A DNA stretch of 64,000 nt, from NCBI GenBank assembly GCA_961205875.1, contig OY540816.1, forward strand, positions 10,488,701-10,552,700, read 5' to 3'. Under the pieces are notes generated by a model. That model did no database searches, was not told the DNA's origin, and was given only the letters and a program-made list of their open reading frames with translations. Within the stretch, counting starts at the first letter, position 1. Every line of letters starts with the position of its first letter. The stretch is from Sialis fuliginosa (Eukaryota; Arthropoda; Insecta; Megaloptera; Sialidae). Shown one piece after another: positions 35,059 to 50,000 of the stretch. A program made the position numbers and the translations under genes.

Positions 35059-38000
35059 TTATAGCTCATATATACTATTTTTCCAATAATTCCAACTGGC
35101 CATGTGACCAATACCAAAACAGGATAAAATAATGTAGATTAAATAATACAAAAATGTAACTTTTGCCGCAAGATTTAGAAAATATAAACTGAAACAAACA
35201 AAAATTAATTTTAGATTTCATATTCAATAGATTATAAATATATTAAAGCCTTAGCACTTTACAGAAACGATCTCCGTCACCGCTTCGACCTTGCAAATCT
35301 ATCACATGTTAGCTGCATCAAAACGCAGCACCGTTTCGATGCAGCTAAAATGCCACTTGTATTGAATCACATATAATAGATTTTCAAGGTCAAAGCGGTG
35401 ACGGAAACCGTTTCTGTAAAGTGCCAAGGCTTAAAAGCTTGTATTTAAATTAACTTTTTTTAAATATGTTACTCAAAATTACCTATTGAGTGGACAATTA
35501 TTGTAAATAGTTTTCTTTGTATTAACAATTATTTTATTAAAATATTTTTATACTGTATTCTGTACTTACAATGTCACGAATTTTCTTGCTCTTGGTAAAG
35601 TCGATAGGTCCTCTTTGAGACAATATTTCCTTGTCCCTAATATTATAGATATTACGTATGTATCAATATCATATTTGATATTAGTCATGTAGAATATTTC
35701 TTTATCTTCATCGTTAAGTTTATCAGTGAGACCCAAAAATTCTTTATTAACAAAATTCCATTTTCTTGTTGTGAAATATTTCAGTGATTCTAATCCCATA
35801 CTGATTTTGTTTTGTATTCTTACCATACTAAAAATGTAATAAATAATTTATAAAGGTCAATTCGAAATATATCTAATTGTAAGTATTATGTAATAATGTA
35901 CCTATACACTGATGCCCGGTATTATAAAGAATTTGCTTGAGTGCAAATATAAATTAGCTTCCAGCTAACACTATCTGCTAGGTATTAAATATAAATAACT
36001 ACACACACACAGAAGTAGCAAATGAAATCGTACATGTGATAACCTTGATGCATGCGCGATAAGTAGAAATCAGCGAAAATAAGTGCTATCAAGTGTACCA
36101 TATAAAATGCATTATTATACATTTATTACTACTGCTTTAAAATATCGAGCAATTTCATACAAATTTGACACCTAGCAGATAGCGTTAAATTTGCATTTAC
36201 ACTTAAGCAAATTCTTTATAATACCGGGCATGAGAAAAGAGTTTAGTTGTAGGAAATAAATGTATTTAGTGTGTATAACAGTGTGAAAAGTAAAAAAAAA
36301 AATCTAACAAAAACATAACATATCAAAGCCGCCAATCAATCCATGACAGTTAATTGTTGATAAATTGCTGCTGCAAACTATAAATTAAAAACGCTGTATG
36401 CTTACCTTTGTACTAACTACACCCTTAGTACGAATCACGCAAAATTACATCAAAAATCACTTATTTACATTTGCGGAAACAAAACACTAACATTTAACTT
36501 GTTAAGGAAAACAATATGGCCGATATGCAATAAATTTAGGCGCCTATCGCACGGTGTTACCGTTTAAGTAATCAGAAAACTACTCCAATTTAGCGAGTGG
36601 TCCAATGTACCATACTTTCCACTAAAACTGTAATTCTGACTATATTTTTTCCGTGTAATATCTTTTCTCAGTGTACTAATTAAGTATTACTTATTCTTAG
36701 TTCTTACTTACAATCTTTTCTGCATCAACAAGAGCATAATGAAGTCTATGAAATACGCTGGTATTTTATGAAATAAAAATATAATAAGATAATGGACGAA
36801 CTCATTTGTACGTAGACGACCTTTTGGATACCAAATAGGCCAGTCGAACGGGTAATCCACAATTGCTTTTAGTCCTTTATTCATTATATCACCCCATGTT
36901 AAAGGCTCTACTTGTCCTTGAGTGACGTTATATACAGGTACATCATTGTAACTGCAAATAAATAAAATACTTACTTAGGTATGTCCGGTATTATAAAGGA
37001 ACTAGCAAATTTGCTATCTTTAGCAAGCACGTTCAAATGGGGTATTGATTATGTGATAGTATTTATGGATTGATTAGCTATGGAATTTAAAGCAGTGATA
37101 CTTCAACTTATTGTATCACAGTTGGTGACTCTGACTGTACAAAATATTTTTTATAATATCGCCACCATAGACATAGAGCATGGACCGCGCAACATTTCTT
37201 CAAAACGGCGAGAGAGACGCGGTGGCGTTTGGGATATATCTATCTCTTTTTCTAAGAAGAACCAAATAGTTACTCCTGTTTAAATAAGGACAATTATATT
37301 CCAAACCATTTTCTATCTCTTTCTTTTTACACGGCTCTGTTTTCGAGTCATGCTCTATGTTTTAATACCATTGGTGGTTACATCACTCTTGCGCGAAAAT
37401 TGTCAAACACTTCATGAAACTTCAAGATAACTATCAGATAGGTTTGAAACCTCATTTTAAAGTGTTTGCTAGGTAGAAAATTTTGCTAGCTATACCGGGC
37501 ATTAAACTAATAATTCCTATATTTTATACTAAATAATGTTTTAACAATTGGATAATATCATTCTAATAGTAAAATAAAAATATTGTTTTTGAGGCAGATT
37601 TGTTCATGAGGTGATATAAGAAACATTGCGCAAATTAGAAAATAATCAGTAATTAAAGTTTCGAGGATAGCATTTTTATCTTTCACCGTTTAACGATAAA
37701 ATATCTCGAAACTTTTTTTAGAGCAGTTTAGAGCACATAATTATTTACATACAAGTCAGCAGAAATGTTCTTTAATTAATACAAGTGATTGCATAGGAGT
37801 CTTCATAACGTTACGTTAGGTAAATAAAATGTAGTACGTCGTAATATATCTTTTTACTATAAAAATCGAACAGCTAAAAAACGGAATGTCTCTTTTTAGT
37901 ACATGTATAAATAGGTACTTGAAATTATTATTATATAATACATTTGTCTCATAATGACAATCGAAAACTTTTTCGTATTAAATATCCGTAAGGAAATCAC

Positions 38001-41000
38001 ATTTTGTCGTTGATTTGTAAATTGTCTTTTATTTCTTATTATGCTATGTGCTAAAAACTTTTTCGGACATTCATTTTAGTTTCTGCTGAGCAATGCATAT
38101 ATATAAAATTATTATCCAGTTACACATTCTAATTTTCTGTGGTGTCAATACTTATATTTTTTTTAAATGTGTTTTTTTTAATCTTATTACCTTTCAGTTG
38201 CACGGAATTTAGCAATAGCAATAATACCGTCGATGGCGATGTCCACTGGAATCATTTCTGCCGGATAGTCAGGATTTCCTAACATACTCCTTAATACTCC
38301 TTTACCACCAGCTGCCAGTATACCAACTGGACCATTCAAAGAGTCGACCCAACCAGCACAGGGTTCTCTCATGGCAGGGATAACTATAGGATCATAGAAA
38401 ATGTTATGTATTATTCTATGTATAAAAGCAGAGTATTATTTTCTAATCGCTTTATAAAGTATATGTGCCAGAGTAAATACAAAATGGCGGTTTATTATCA
38501 AAGTTTACTAAAGAATAGGTACTGGCACCAGTTTTGGATATAACCCCAGTAAAATTTAAATTAAATGTACTGAATTAGAAATATTTGTTGATATTTGATT
38601 ACTACCATTTCTGAATATTAATCTATATACATTTAACTGTCTTACAGCGTGCTTTGATGACAATCGGCCAATAGGTGTCAAAATGGTGGATATTTAAACT
38701 AATTATTAGTATAATTTATTTATTAATTATTATGTTATCATAGAAACTGTTTTACATTGTATCAAATATGACGATTTTTTCTTTTATATCTTTTGTGTCG
38801 TAGTACTTATCATTTTGTTATCATTAGCAAATGTCCATCACTGCGTGCTCATTACTGGTTTTACTTTATTGCTGGAGAAAAAACATAAACAAAATAAAAA
38901 GCTATAATTAAAAAAAACTATATTTGTGAACTTTGGTAATTAAATTGTTTAAATAAAGAGTTACTTGTTTTATTAGTAACATGAGTTCATGATAATTACA
39001 AAAAAGACGCCCGTCAATCACAAAAACAGTAAACCTTGCTCTTATAGTGGCCATAACTGGTGCCAGTACTTTATATGTGTTTGTAATAAAATCGAATATG
39101 TACTTTCTTATAATTACTTACCCATTGAAGGTCTCACAATCGCCACTGGTAACTTTGACCTGTACTCGTACACAACAGATTCCGCCAATCGTTTGGAATA
39201 TGTGTAGCAATTGACATGTGGAGCAATGATTCTAATTAGAAAAAAATATATATTAATCAAGTATACCATTTTTAAAGCTACACATTTTAAACATATGAGT
39301 TTTATGATTAACCATAATAAAATAAACAAAAAAAGAGTTCGTCATTTTGCTTAAATTCAAACTTCCTCCTAAGAGTATTTATTATTGATAATATTTATAA
39401 CTAAAATTTTACGATGCATATTTAAAAAAATGGTTTCGTGTTTATAATTTGAAATATGGGTGACATTTGTGTTGATGACTTACCCCCTCTCCCTCTTAAA
39501 AATACTTTTGACTGTGGCACTGACTCTACATATGTACGAACCTTGGAGTTATCTTTTCTAGAGTATCATTGTCGAACATATCAACTATTTTGAGAATATC
39601 CTGGTATTTGAATGAAACTGGGTAAACTTTCTCTTCGAGAACTTCAACGTCGCAATGGCAGAAGGCTGTCGACAAGTACAGCAGTGACTGAAATTAAAAG
39701 AAATTTATTTGGATATATATTTTCAATCGAGACTTTTCAGTATTCATCGAAATTAGAACTAAGAAACAATTATTTAATTTGTTTTTTTAAATTACAAACT
39801 ACATGTACTAAAACCAGAGGTGTAGTTAAGAATTGGCCAAACCGGTTACTGATGAGGGTGCAGGAGCCAAATGGAGAGGGGCATACAAAAAAGGGCGCCA
39901 ACATTGACAAATGATGAGAAGAAAAGTTCTCAAGCAGTATTAGAAAATCACATATTATGGAAACTTATACAACGAACCTAACAATTAGCTACGACTCTGA
40001 CAAAAAATGTTTTAATGTTTATCTCTAGCATTGTTAACCTAATGTAAAGTCGAGTTATAAGATAATTTTTTGTGATTTTATGTTAGATTTTATTTTTAGT
40101 TAGATACCATATTTTTTGTTTAAACAAATCAACTATTTATAAAAAATTAAGAAACATGTATAGTTTTGTAAAAAGTGTCCTCTAATAATGAACAAAAAAC
40201 TCTAAAACTAAGTTGAACACAATGCACTAAAAATAAAACCATGAAAACAATTTTATTCAAGTGATTGAAATAATTACTAAATTTGAACAAAAAAATAATC
40301 AAACCGTATACAAAAGTTTAACAATGGTGTTAACATACAGTACAATAATAATTAGTATATTACACACTCGGTAACACTTGCGTCGACCTTTTACTTTTAC
40401 CGCGAGGGCAGTGTAACATTAGTAAATAAATCTTATACAAGAAAATTCTCCATATGCTTTTTCCAGAGTAATTCGTTAAAGATTGTAGTAGTTTGAAAAT
40501 TACAAACATTAGGAAGACCTTGTTTCGTTTGAAAATAACAGTATTGTAGTGGCGAATTAAAAAACTATGGCACCCGGGACGGAATGTTATGTTTTACCCA
40601 GGGACCTGAACCTGAACCGGAACCCGAAACCCGAATCGAACCGCTATATTTCAAAGTCAGCGAATCTGAATCTGAATCCGAACCTTTTCATAGATAACCG
40701 TTAACTTTATACATATTTTTAAAAGGTTCAATAAATTATTTTTAATATTTGTTTCCAATGATTTTTAAAATAGATTATAAAATGTTCTGGAAATATATTT
40801 TTTACTTTTTTTTATTCTATAACTGAATTGCATTTCAATTTGCAAAATAAAAACTGAAAAGTAGAGATTTCAATCTTTAAAATGTAATTTTATTTTTTTC
40901 CCTTTCTTATAGCAATATTTTAATGGTTATTAATGTTTTTTTCTTCTTCAGAATATGATTTATTTGTTAATTATAATTTTTTTTCGAACAAATTTTTTTT

Positions 41001-44000
41001 TTCAATTTAAACTTGAACCCGAACCCGAACCTGAACTCTAAAAAACGGTTTTTTGATCCCAAACCCAAACCCGAACCAAAATTTATATTTGAACCCCGAA
41101 CCATAAATAAATTCCGGTTCAAGTCCCTGGTTTTATCCCCTCCCTCGATTAAAAATAATTAATTTTTTTCTTAATTATATTTTTACAATTGTATTTGTAT
41201 GTACTAACCACCGTTAGTTATAACGGAAATATTTAATAAACAAAAAACAAAAAATAAATTACTATATTAATATCATAATTTATCTATTAAAATCTACCTG
41301 CTTTGGCACCCGTGTAAACAATTAGCTATTACCTTTAATATCAGCGCCTAAGTTTAGGACACGGCGCTTCATGTACCTTGTAATTCAAGGATATCGGTAA
41401 AAGTAATTTACATTACATTGTTATAAGATTATAATGATATTTTGCTCTTGTCATTGATTAATTATTTTTTACGAGTTCCTTAGTAAAAAAATCATACGTG
41501 GTAACGAATAATTTTATTAACTGTACCATCACTTATTTTTTAGTGTTCCTTCTCAAAATCAGTAAAATGAACACATATGGAATCAACACTGTATATGTAT
41601 ATCTGTCTGTCACAGCTTTATAATTACTGAACCGTTTTAAAGTCATTCATATGAGTTTAGATTGCGCTAATCGATTTCTGGTTGATTATATAGTAAGTCT
41701 CACTCAAAGTCGTATTTTCTGATTTTATTAATCAATAATATCATTAAATATAGTTCATAATATACATTGTGTTCAATTTTAATGGTAATTTTTTATACTT
41801 GCTAAAAATAATACAAAAAGGAATTTTTAATAAATCTCGTAACCGTCACACGCTGCTGGTTTAGCTAAAAATGGCGATGTTGTCGAAACTTTTACTGGAG
41901 TGACTCTAAACTGTTTGGGCTATGGAAGACAGCTGAGATTTTGCATAATTATGGAAAACAAAATTTGAAGTTTTTATTTATTTACATAACATCAATTAAA
42001 AAAAAAAAAGTTTTTTAAATTGGATTTAAAAAAGAACAGTTGTTCCCAAACGTATGTTAAATAAATAAATTGCAATAGTTGTAAGAGGTATTAATTACGT
42101 AATTATCTTATAGTATATATATGTTGTATTTACATATACAGGGTGGCGCAACGAAAACGAAACGGTCGCGTTTTTAATCAGTTAAAATAAGATTTTGTAA
42201 AAATGCTCGAACACGTCGGTTTTGCTTTCAAGGGGGACATCTTTTGCAATAAAATTTTTGCAAGAATCTTTTCAACCCTCTACGCTATGAGCACAACCCT
42301 TAAAATTTTAAATAGCATGATAGGGCAAGTGATACCTCATTTGAAAGGTTTTTTCATTCTAAACAAGGTGCTTTTTGTTTTTTTCAAATCTGTTGAATTT
42401 TAGTCAATTTATTTACATTTTTAATTCCATGAATGCATTTCTTTTCTGATCAACAAAACAAACATTCAGAACTAAAATTCAAAACAAAGTAAGCTTATTT
42501 TCTTATCAGATAATTCACAAAAATTTACTAGCATCCAAAATTTTAATTAATTCAATAAATGTTCAAATTGAGCTCCACTAGCTTTCATACAAAAATACAA
42601 GTTATGTTCAAAATTATTTTTCACTTGTTGAAACGTTTGGCAGTAAGTTGGCGACATTCCTCGATAATAAGCCTACTTTGTTTTGAATTTTAGTTGTAAA
42701 TTGTTGTTTTGTTGATCAGAAAATAAATGCATTCATTGAACTACAAATGTAAATAAATTGACTAAAATTCAACAGATTTGAAAAAAACAAAAAGCACCTT
42801 GTTTAGAATAAAAAAACCTTTCAAATGAGGTATCACTTGCACTATCATGCTATTTAAAATTTTAAGGGTTGTGCTCATAACGCAAAGAGTTGAAAAGATT
42901 CTTGCAAAAATTTTATTGCAAAAGATGTCCCCCTTGAAAGCAAAATCGACGTGTTCGAGCGTTTTTTCAAAATCTTATTTTAACTGACCAAAAACGCGAC
43001 CGTTTCGTTTTCGTTGCGCCACCCTGTATATATATATGCTATTATATAATTTTTCTGCATCAATCAACCTAAAGAAATAATAATAACTGCTTATGTTAGT
43101 GAATGCTGATAATCTTCGATTGTTGTTATGAATAAAGAATTAAAAACTCAATACACTTTGATTTGATCATTATCGAGTAATTAGAAACTGCAATCAATAG
43201 ATGTAGGTACTATCGTCATAATGTTATATAATCTATAATATTATAACTATAACGGTTTCATTAGAATGTGTTGTGTGTCAAATAGTTTTATTTATTGTAA
43301 ATAAACAATAATTATAAATATTAAACTAATAGACACAGTGAATGTAAAATAAAACAAAAAATAATATCATATATTCCATTCCAATTCTGAATATATCTGG
43401 AATCTAAGCGTACTTTATTAGTTTTTTATGATTGGGACTTATTAATAAAAAGGCCTTTGAAAGGTCCGCTTATATGTAATAATCAAAAGCAGTATATGGC
43501 AACATCTTCTATTTATACATATAACAATATTATGAATATTGTTTATTTAACCCTCTTTTAGACGCCTATTATACTGTCGCGAGTTTAGGCACGCGGCATA
43601 CATGCGTAGACCATTTTCAATAGGTCCTATTAAGAGGCGTGTTAAAACAAAAGTCGCCTAATCCATCTAAATTTATTTTCTACAAATCGTTTTTTTCTTT
43701 TAATATTTTGTGTAGTTCCAATATCAGTTTTTATGGTCAATAATATCATTATGCACTGATAACAGATTCAAATTATGAAGAAAACAAATTAAAACAATTA
43801 CAAAATTTTGAGTAATTTTGAAAACAAATTTGGATTAGAAGACTTTTGTTTAGTATGCATGGATTTAGACAAGTTTTGTTTAAGTTTTGTAAATTATTTA
43901 ATTGTTTATTTGTTGTATTGATCTTTTCTGAAACAGATGTTACAAATGCTAACAATAAGATATTAAATATCTTTCAAATTTTGAAATATTATATTTTATT

Positions 44001-47000
44001 TAATGGATAAGACTGTGTTTTGTTTTAACACACAGTTTTATTGTTGATTTTGAACGTGATAAGACAAGATTTGTCATGTATAATACTGGGTAATTGTACC
44101 TTTATACATAAGGAACAGAACCTGATAGCTAACTCAGTTTGGGTCAGGGGGTGGATAAGGCGACTTTTGTTTTAACACGACTCCTATAATAGCTTAATGT
44201 GATTTTTATTTCAAATGAGTTTGAACTATTATGTTTATTGATGTATACTTTTCTATACAAAACATAATTTTCGTTGAAATTTTTGTATTTTTTGCTGTGG
44301 AAAAATAAACAAAGTTAAATATCATTTTTAGACGTTTTATTGTCATAAATTCTATATTAATTTAAAAAATAAACAATATGATAAACATAATATGTTATTT
44401 ATGACTAATATATAGAGATACAAAAAAATTCAATTGAAATGTTGCAAAGAAAAGTCGATTAAAATTGGATATTTTTATTTAGGTAAAAATGCTGTGCGAA
44501 TATATACTTATCATTTACTCATTTAATGCATTGATTGAATTTTCATTGAATGATTATTGCGGTTTCTAGAATAAATACATACGTGATTTAGGGACCATCA
44601 AAACGTGTAATTCCGTTAAAATCTCGAGTTCGATTTTTTTCATGATCACTATACTTTATTATACAATGCATTTCAAGTATGTATAAAAAAGTAAAAAGAA
44701 AAGTTGTCTTTTCCTCTGTAAAAAAATATTAATGAACATTTACGAACATCATAAGTGCATAAATTCATTTGTATATTATTTAGTTTTTATTTAATTAAAT
44801 TTTGTAATCTGAATAAAATCAATTTGTATCTGTGACAAATTAATTCTTATTTTCGACACGAATTTAGGTAGGAATAATCTTTAATCACTCATCCATTCAA
44901 GCGTTAAGATAGATAACAAGTGATTTACTTAACTTTTTTGAACTGAAATTAAAAATGCAACAAACTGATTACATATTTTTATTTTTATTATTTAAATAGT
45001 GTGTAATAATATTCTTTTTTTTACTTTTTAACTGTTACTTTATTATTAATAAGACAGAGCGGATTTTATTCTGTATATTATTCAGTATAGAATAGAATCG
45101 AAAAATACCATATTTAACGTAATTAAAACTTTATAAATAAATAAAAATCGAAGATCTTGTACTTAAAAGTTTGTGGAAACTTTTTCATATTTAAATTACC
45201 CACTATGATGTAGATATTTACTATCACAGTCAATTTTAATAATATTCTATATAAATATTAAAGCTATGCCGAAAAAGTATAAAAATATACATACATACAT
45301 TTTTTAGTCTAAATTCGTTATTTACAATACGTTACCTAAACCGTTAAATATTGAACAAAATAATGAAGTAAAGAATTGCGTAGAATCAAAAGATCTAATA
45401 AAAGTCCCCGATACCATATATATTTTATATTTAATCCACAATGACTGCTTTTAAGTTACAAAGAAAATTAAAAATGTTTGGGGTCTGTTTACGTAAATTT
45501 ATGACCTGCAAAACATTAATCCTTATCGAAATAAATGATTTCATCGTCATAAGTAGTTAATGTAGATACAATTTGCCCTTTACAGCATCCAATTTGGTAT
45601 TTTAGTCCGCAAATATAGTTTGTTTTTTAAATTATAACCTTTTATGTTGTTTATGTTTTTTCTCCAGTAATGGATAAAGTAAAACCAGTAATGATGGACA
45701 CTTGCGAATGATGACAAAATGATAAGTACTATGACACAAAAGATATAAAAGAAAGAATCATCAAATTTTAAACAATGTAAAGCAGTTGCTATGATAATAT
45801 AATAATTAGTTTAAATGTCCTCCATTTTGACACCTATTGGCCGATTATCATCAAATCACGCTATAAGACAGTTAAATGTATATAGATTAATATTAAGAAA
45901 TGGTAGTAATCAAATATCAACAATTATTTCTAATTCAGTAAAATTAATTAAAAAATAGCCATTACTGAGGTCATCTCCAAGACTGGTGCCAGTACCTTAT
46001 ACATGCGTATATAATATATGGCTAATGACAATTGAATAAATGGGTGCATTGCGGATTACGTACATAAAGAATTGCGACATCTAGTACAATAGAATGCTTA
46101 AACTACTATAATATAATGACAATTTAATGTAGTTTTAAGTATACCTCTTACGTAACAAACAAAAAGAGATTTTATTTCAGTTAGATCTTAAAAAAACGTA
46201 TGAAAACTTCCTTTTCGAAAATACGTAAAAGTGTAAGTCAAATTAGCGCATTTGTAATAATTTAATTGATTACGAAAGTGAAATTGTTTTTTATAATTTT
46301 ATTTCATGAAAGGAAGGATGACATTTATCATTGATAAAAATTAGATCAAGAGTATCCGATTTATGATCTTTATGTACACAGAACATTATCAGGAAGTGAC
46401 TATTTGGTTCATAAAAAATAATTAATTGAGCAATATTCAGTTGATTTCAATTTATTTAATTTTAATGATATTGTCAACATGCAAAAACAAGTTTTATTTG
46501 AAAATCCAATTTAATGGCAATTAAATAAAAAAATGTAGTCATAAATATAACTCGTACTTAGTTTTTAAAGCTATATTGTATTATTCCTTTAACTTGTATC
46601 ACACTTAAGTCACTTAAAATTGATTAATTTTTGTTCAATTTCATTTGATGACCGTGAAACGTTTTCACTTGTCAATTTTTTCAACAATTTATTTGACGTT
46701 ATTAGCAATACCGTCTTACAATTTGAAAAATACATATATAAAATAATAAAATCTTAAATAAAATATATTAATAATTAACACAAAATTAGCACAAATTATC
46801 AAAGCAGTAATAATCTTGTGCTGTAAAAATCTCAGTTAACGAAGGCAAAATCTGTATAAAAAAATTAGCAGAAAAATAAAACACGTTTTATTTTTGTCAA
46901 TAAATTCAAAGGACGTAAAATTGGCACTTGCAAATTCGATGTTCAGTCGTAAATGTTAAGTACCTTCTTAAGATATGTAGACATATACAAGTGTAATACA

Positions 47001-50000
47001 GGCATACTTTAAAACAACCATCGAACATTCGACCTTCTGTATACATCTTTAAAAAATATACTCCCCTTCACTGTAAATTGGTCACAAAATAAAAACATAA
47101 TTAAAAATGTTTTCAATGTCATTTACAATGCTTTATTAAATTATGTGTACCAGAATGTGATTCTCAATAAAGTGGCAGGTTAAAAATATATTAAAATCAG
47201 GAACTTGAACCGGAATTTATTTATGGTTCGGGTTGGAATTCGAGTTCAAATATATTTTTTGATTCGGTTTCGGGTGTGGGTTCAGCAAAGTGCATTATTT
47301 GGGTTAAAAAACTGTTATTGCCTTAGGGTTTAACAATAAGTTCGGGTTCTAGTTAAAGTTTGTAATTGAAAAAAAAAAAATATTTGAAAGAAAAACACAT
47401 TAATAGCCATTAAAATATGGTAAGAAAAAAGGAAAAAAATAAAATTATATTTTAAAGATTAAAATCTCTACTTTTCTGATTTTTTTTTCAAATTGAAATG
47501 TAATTCAATTATAGAATTAAAAAAGAATGTAAAAATATGTCAAGTTTAGTAGTGGACTTAACTCACATCATATAATAATATTTAAACAGATTTTTAGTTA
47601 GTTCATTTTATAATTTATTGAAACTTATAAAAATAAATTGTTATCGGTTATCCATAAAAAGGTTCGGATTCAGAGTCTGGTTCAGGTTCGTTGACTTTGA
47701 AATATAACGGTTGGGTTCAGGTTCAGGTTAGTTAAAAATACGGGGTTTTTCGGGTTTCGGATTCGGGTTCAGGTTCAAGTCCCTGATTAAAATGAAAATG
47801 ATTTTATGAAAAACTACAAATGTGAATATAAACGTTCACAGTACCGACTTTATGACGGTGTAGGAGTAAGGGGTTAGGTGACAACCCGGGGCTCCAGGTT
47901 AGGTTAAGTTAGGTAATGTAATCTGAAACCGAAAGAGCATTCTAATAGTTTTTCTTACAAAAAGATCGAAAATTGTATTGCCATTGAGTTATTTAAATAG
48001 AACGGATTAAAATTAGCAAATAATTAATTATTTTATTTATTTGATCAATATTTTTGGTTCAAAAATTGTGTCATTTAAATAAATGAAAATTTAATTTTTT
48101 AATTGGATAAATTACTAAAGAGTAATTAATTTTTTTTTAAATCTAACCCCAAGCGCTGGACCTGTTAAAACCGGCCATGCACGTACATACTTATATGTAC
48201 AAAGTAGAGTCGCCTGCAGAAGTGGTCGACCAGTTTTCATTCATATTTGCTTATCACAAAAGTAGACTCCTCCCATTCGATTATTATAATATTTAAATCA
48301 TTTTAAAGAAGTACTCTTCGTTTATAATACTCATATATATTTGTGCGATTGAATTATTATGTAATCTACTGACTATTGAAAATTGTATGGCAATACATAT
48401 TTGATATTCCAAATTTTAGTATTTAAATATGTTAAATTTGATATAAAATTAATTAATGAAATTGACGTATATTTGTGTTTTTATTTAAAATGATATAACT
48501 ATATAATATATGCTTTGCCCTAGAAAAAGATAACCAACAATGTTTGTCTAAATATTTTTGCATCTGTTGTGCGATTCTGATCGTTACCCTGGCAGACGAC
48601 TTCTGAAGCCCATAATACAAAATATACAATGTTTATATGTATATATGTTATTTTTCGAGAACGTAATAGCATATAGCTATGAACATACAGAAAGCGAATA
48701 AAAACAAAATAGCATTAAGTATAAATAAGTTAAAATATAAAAGAAGAGCATGCTTCACTGATATCGCATTCAGTACTAATGATTTACAACTAGATAATAT
48801 CATATAAATAATTAGATACTATTAATCAAAAGTTTTTGTCAGAATGTTAATTAATATATCATGAATTGCATTACATTACTTATATTTAAATAAACGCATG
48901 CTTTATACGTACGTATATAAGCTTCAGTAATTTTCTTAAGAATTATTGTACATTGCAGTAGGTACAGTGTTATCCATGTGTACAAATACAATGTATCAAG
49001 TAATTAAAAAAGAAAATTTATGAATACGAGTTGAAAATTAATATAAATCAAATTTAAATTTCTTGAATTATCTGCTTTCATTTGATACCCCACTTGCCGG
49101 AATTTTTTTTTTGGTAACCCTCTTAAGAGAACTAAATACTGAAAATTTTATTTTTATAATTTGGATTTATTATTGGTCCACCATTTACTATAATTAAGCC
49201 AAATCTCAGATTTCCAGGGTAAATGGTTAGAAGTTAGAAGGCTGTGATTAGGGTTTGCAATCCCGCAGACTTTTTTTTCCCGCGGGAATTTTGCGGGAAA
49301 TCCTCAAATCCCGCGGGATCCCGCAGTTTTTCCAAAAATTTTGTTATCGTACTTAAAGGTACTATTATTTAGTTAACAAAAAAAAAGTTAATTGTCCCAA
49401 AATTTCAAACTCATAGGTCAAACCTGTGAATGGCGCAAACCGAGTCTTTTTCCCATTTGATTAACACGGGAAAAATTACTTTTTTACTTACGCGTGAATA
49501 TCTCGTTGAAAACATTTTTTTTTGAAAATTTCTCAAGGGAATATTTTGTAGAGAATTAAGTGCTCAATTCATAAATCCAATAAATTTTAAGAAATGTTTG
49601 TTTAAAAATTATCTTAAAAATTGGATTTTATTTTTTATGATATTGTTTAAACGAACATATCTTTAAAAATATTCGATCTATGATTTGAGCACTTGGGATC
49701 TTTTTTGTAAGAAATTTAATTCTCTATGATATGCTGCTGTAAGGAATTAAAATAAATAAATTTTTCAACGAGATATTCACGCATAAGTAAAAAAGTATTT
49801 TTTCCCATGATAATCAAATGGGAAAATGACTCGGTTTTTCGCCGTCCACAGGTTTGATCTATGAGTCTGAAATTTTGGGACAATTAACTTTTGATCCAAA
49901 GCTAAAACATAGGCTAGTGGGACCGAAAAAATAAAAATAAAAATAAATTTAAAAAAACACAAATATAAATATCATTATTTACGGTTGTATTTTAGGGATA

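Noticed and set aside
37080-37283. Open frame starting MEFKAVILQLIVSQLV, with a relative at 63064-63270
   Set aside because: Both start in the conserved interior of MITE family 2; the first runs into a nested insertion and the second lacks any family or further conservation.
39612-39914. 100-codon open frame on the + strand
   Set aside because: It overlaps FAR exon 3 on the opposite strand and then runs into repeat sequence; a shadow.
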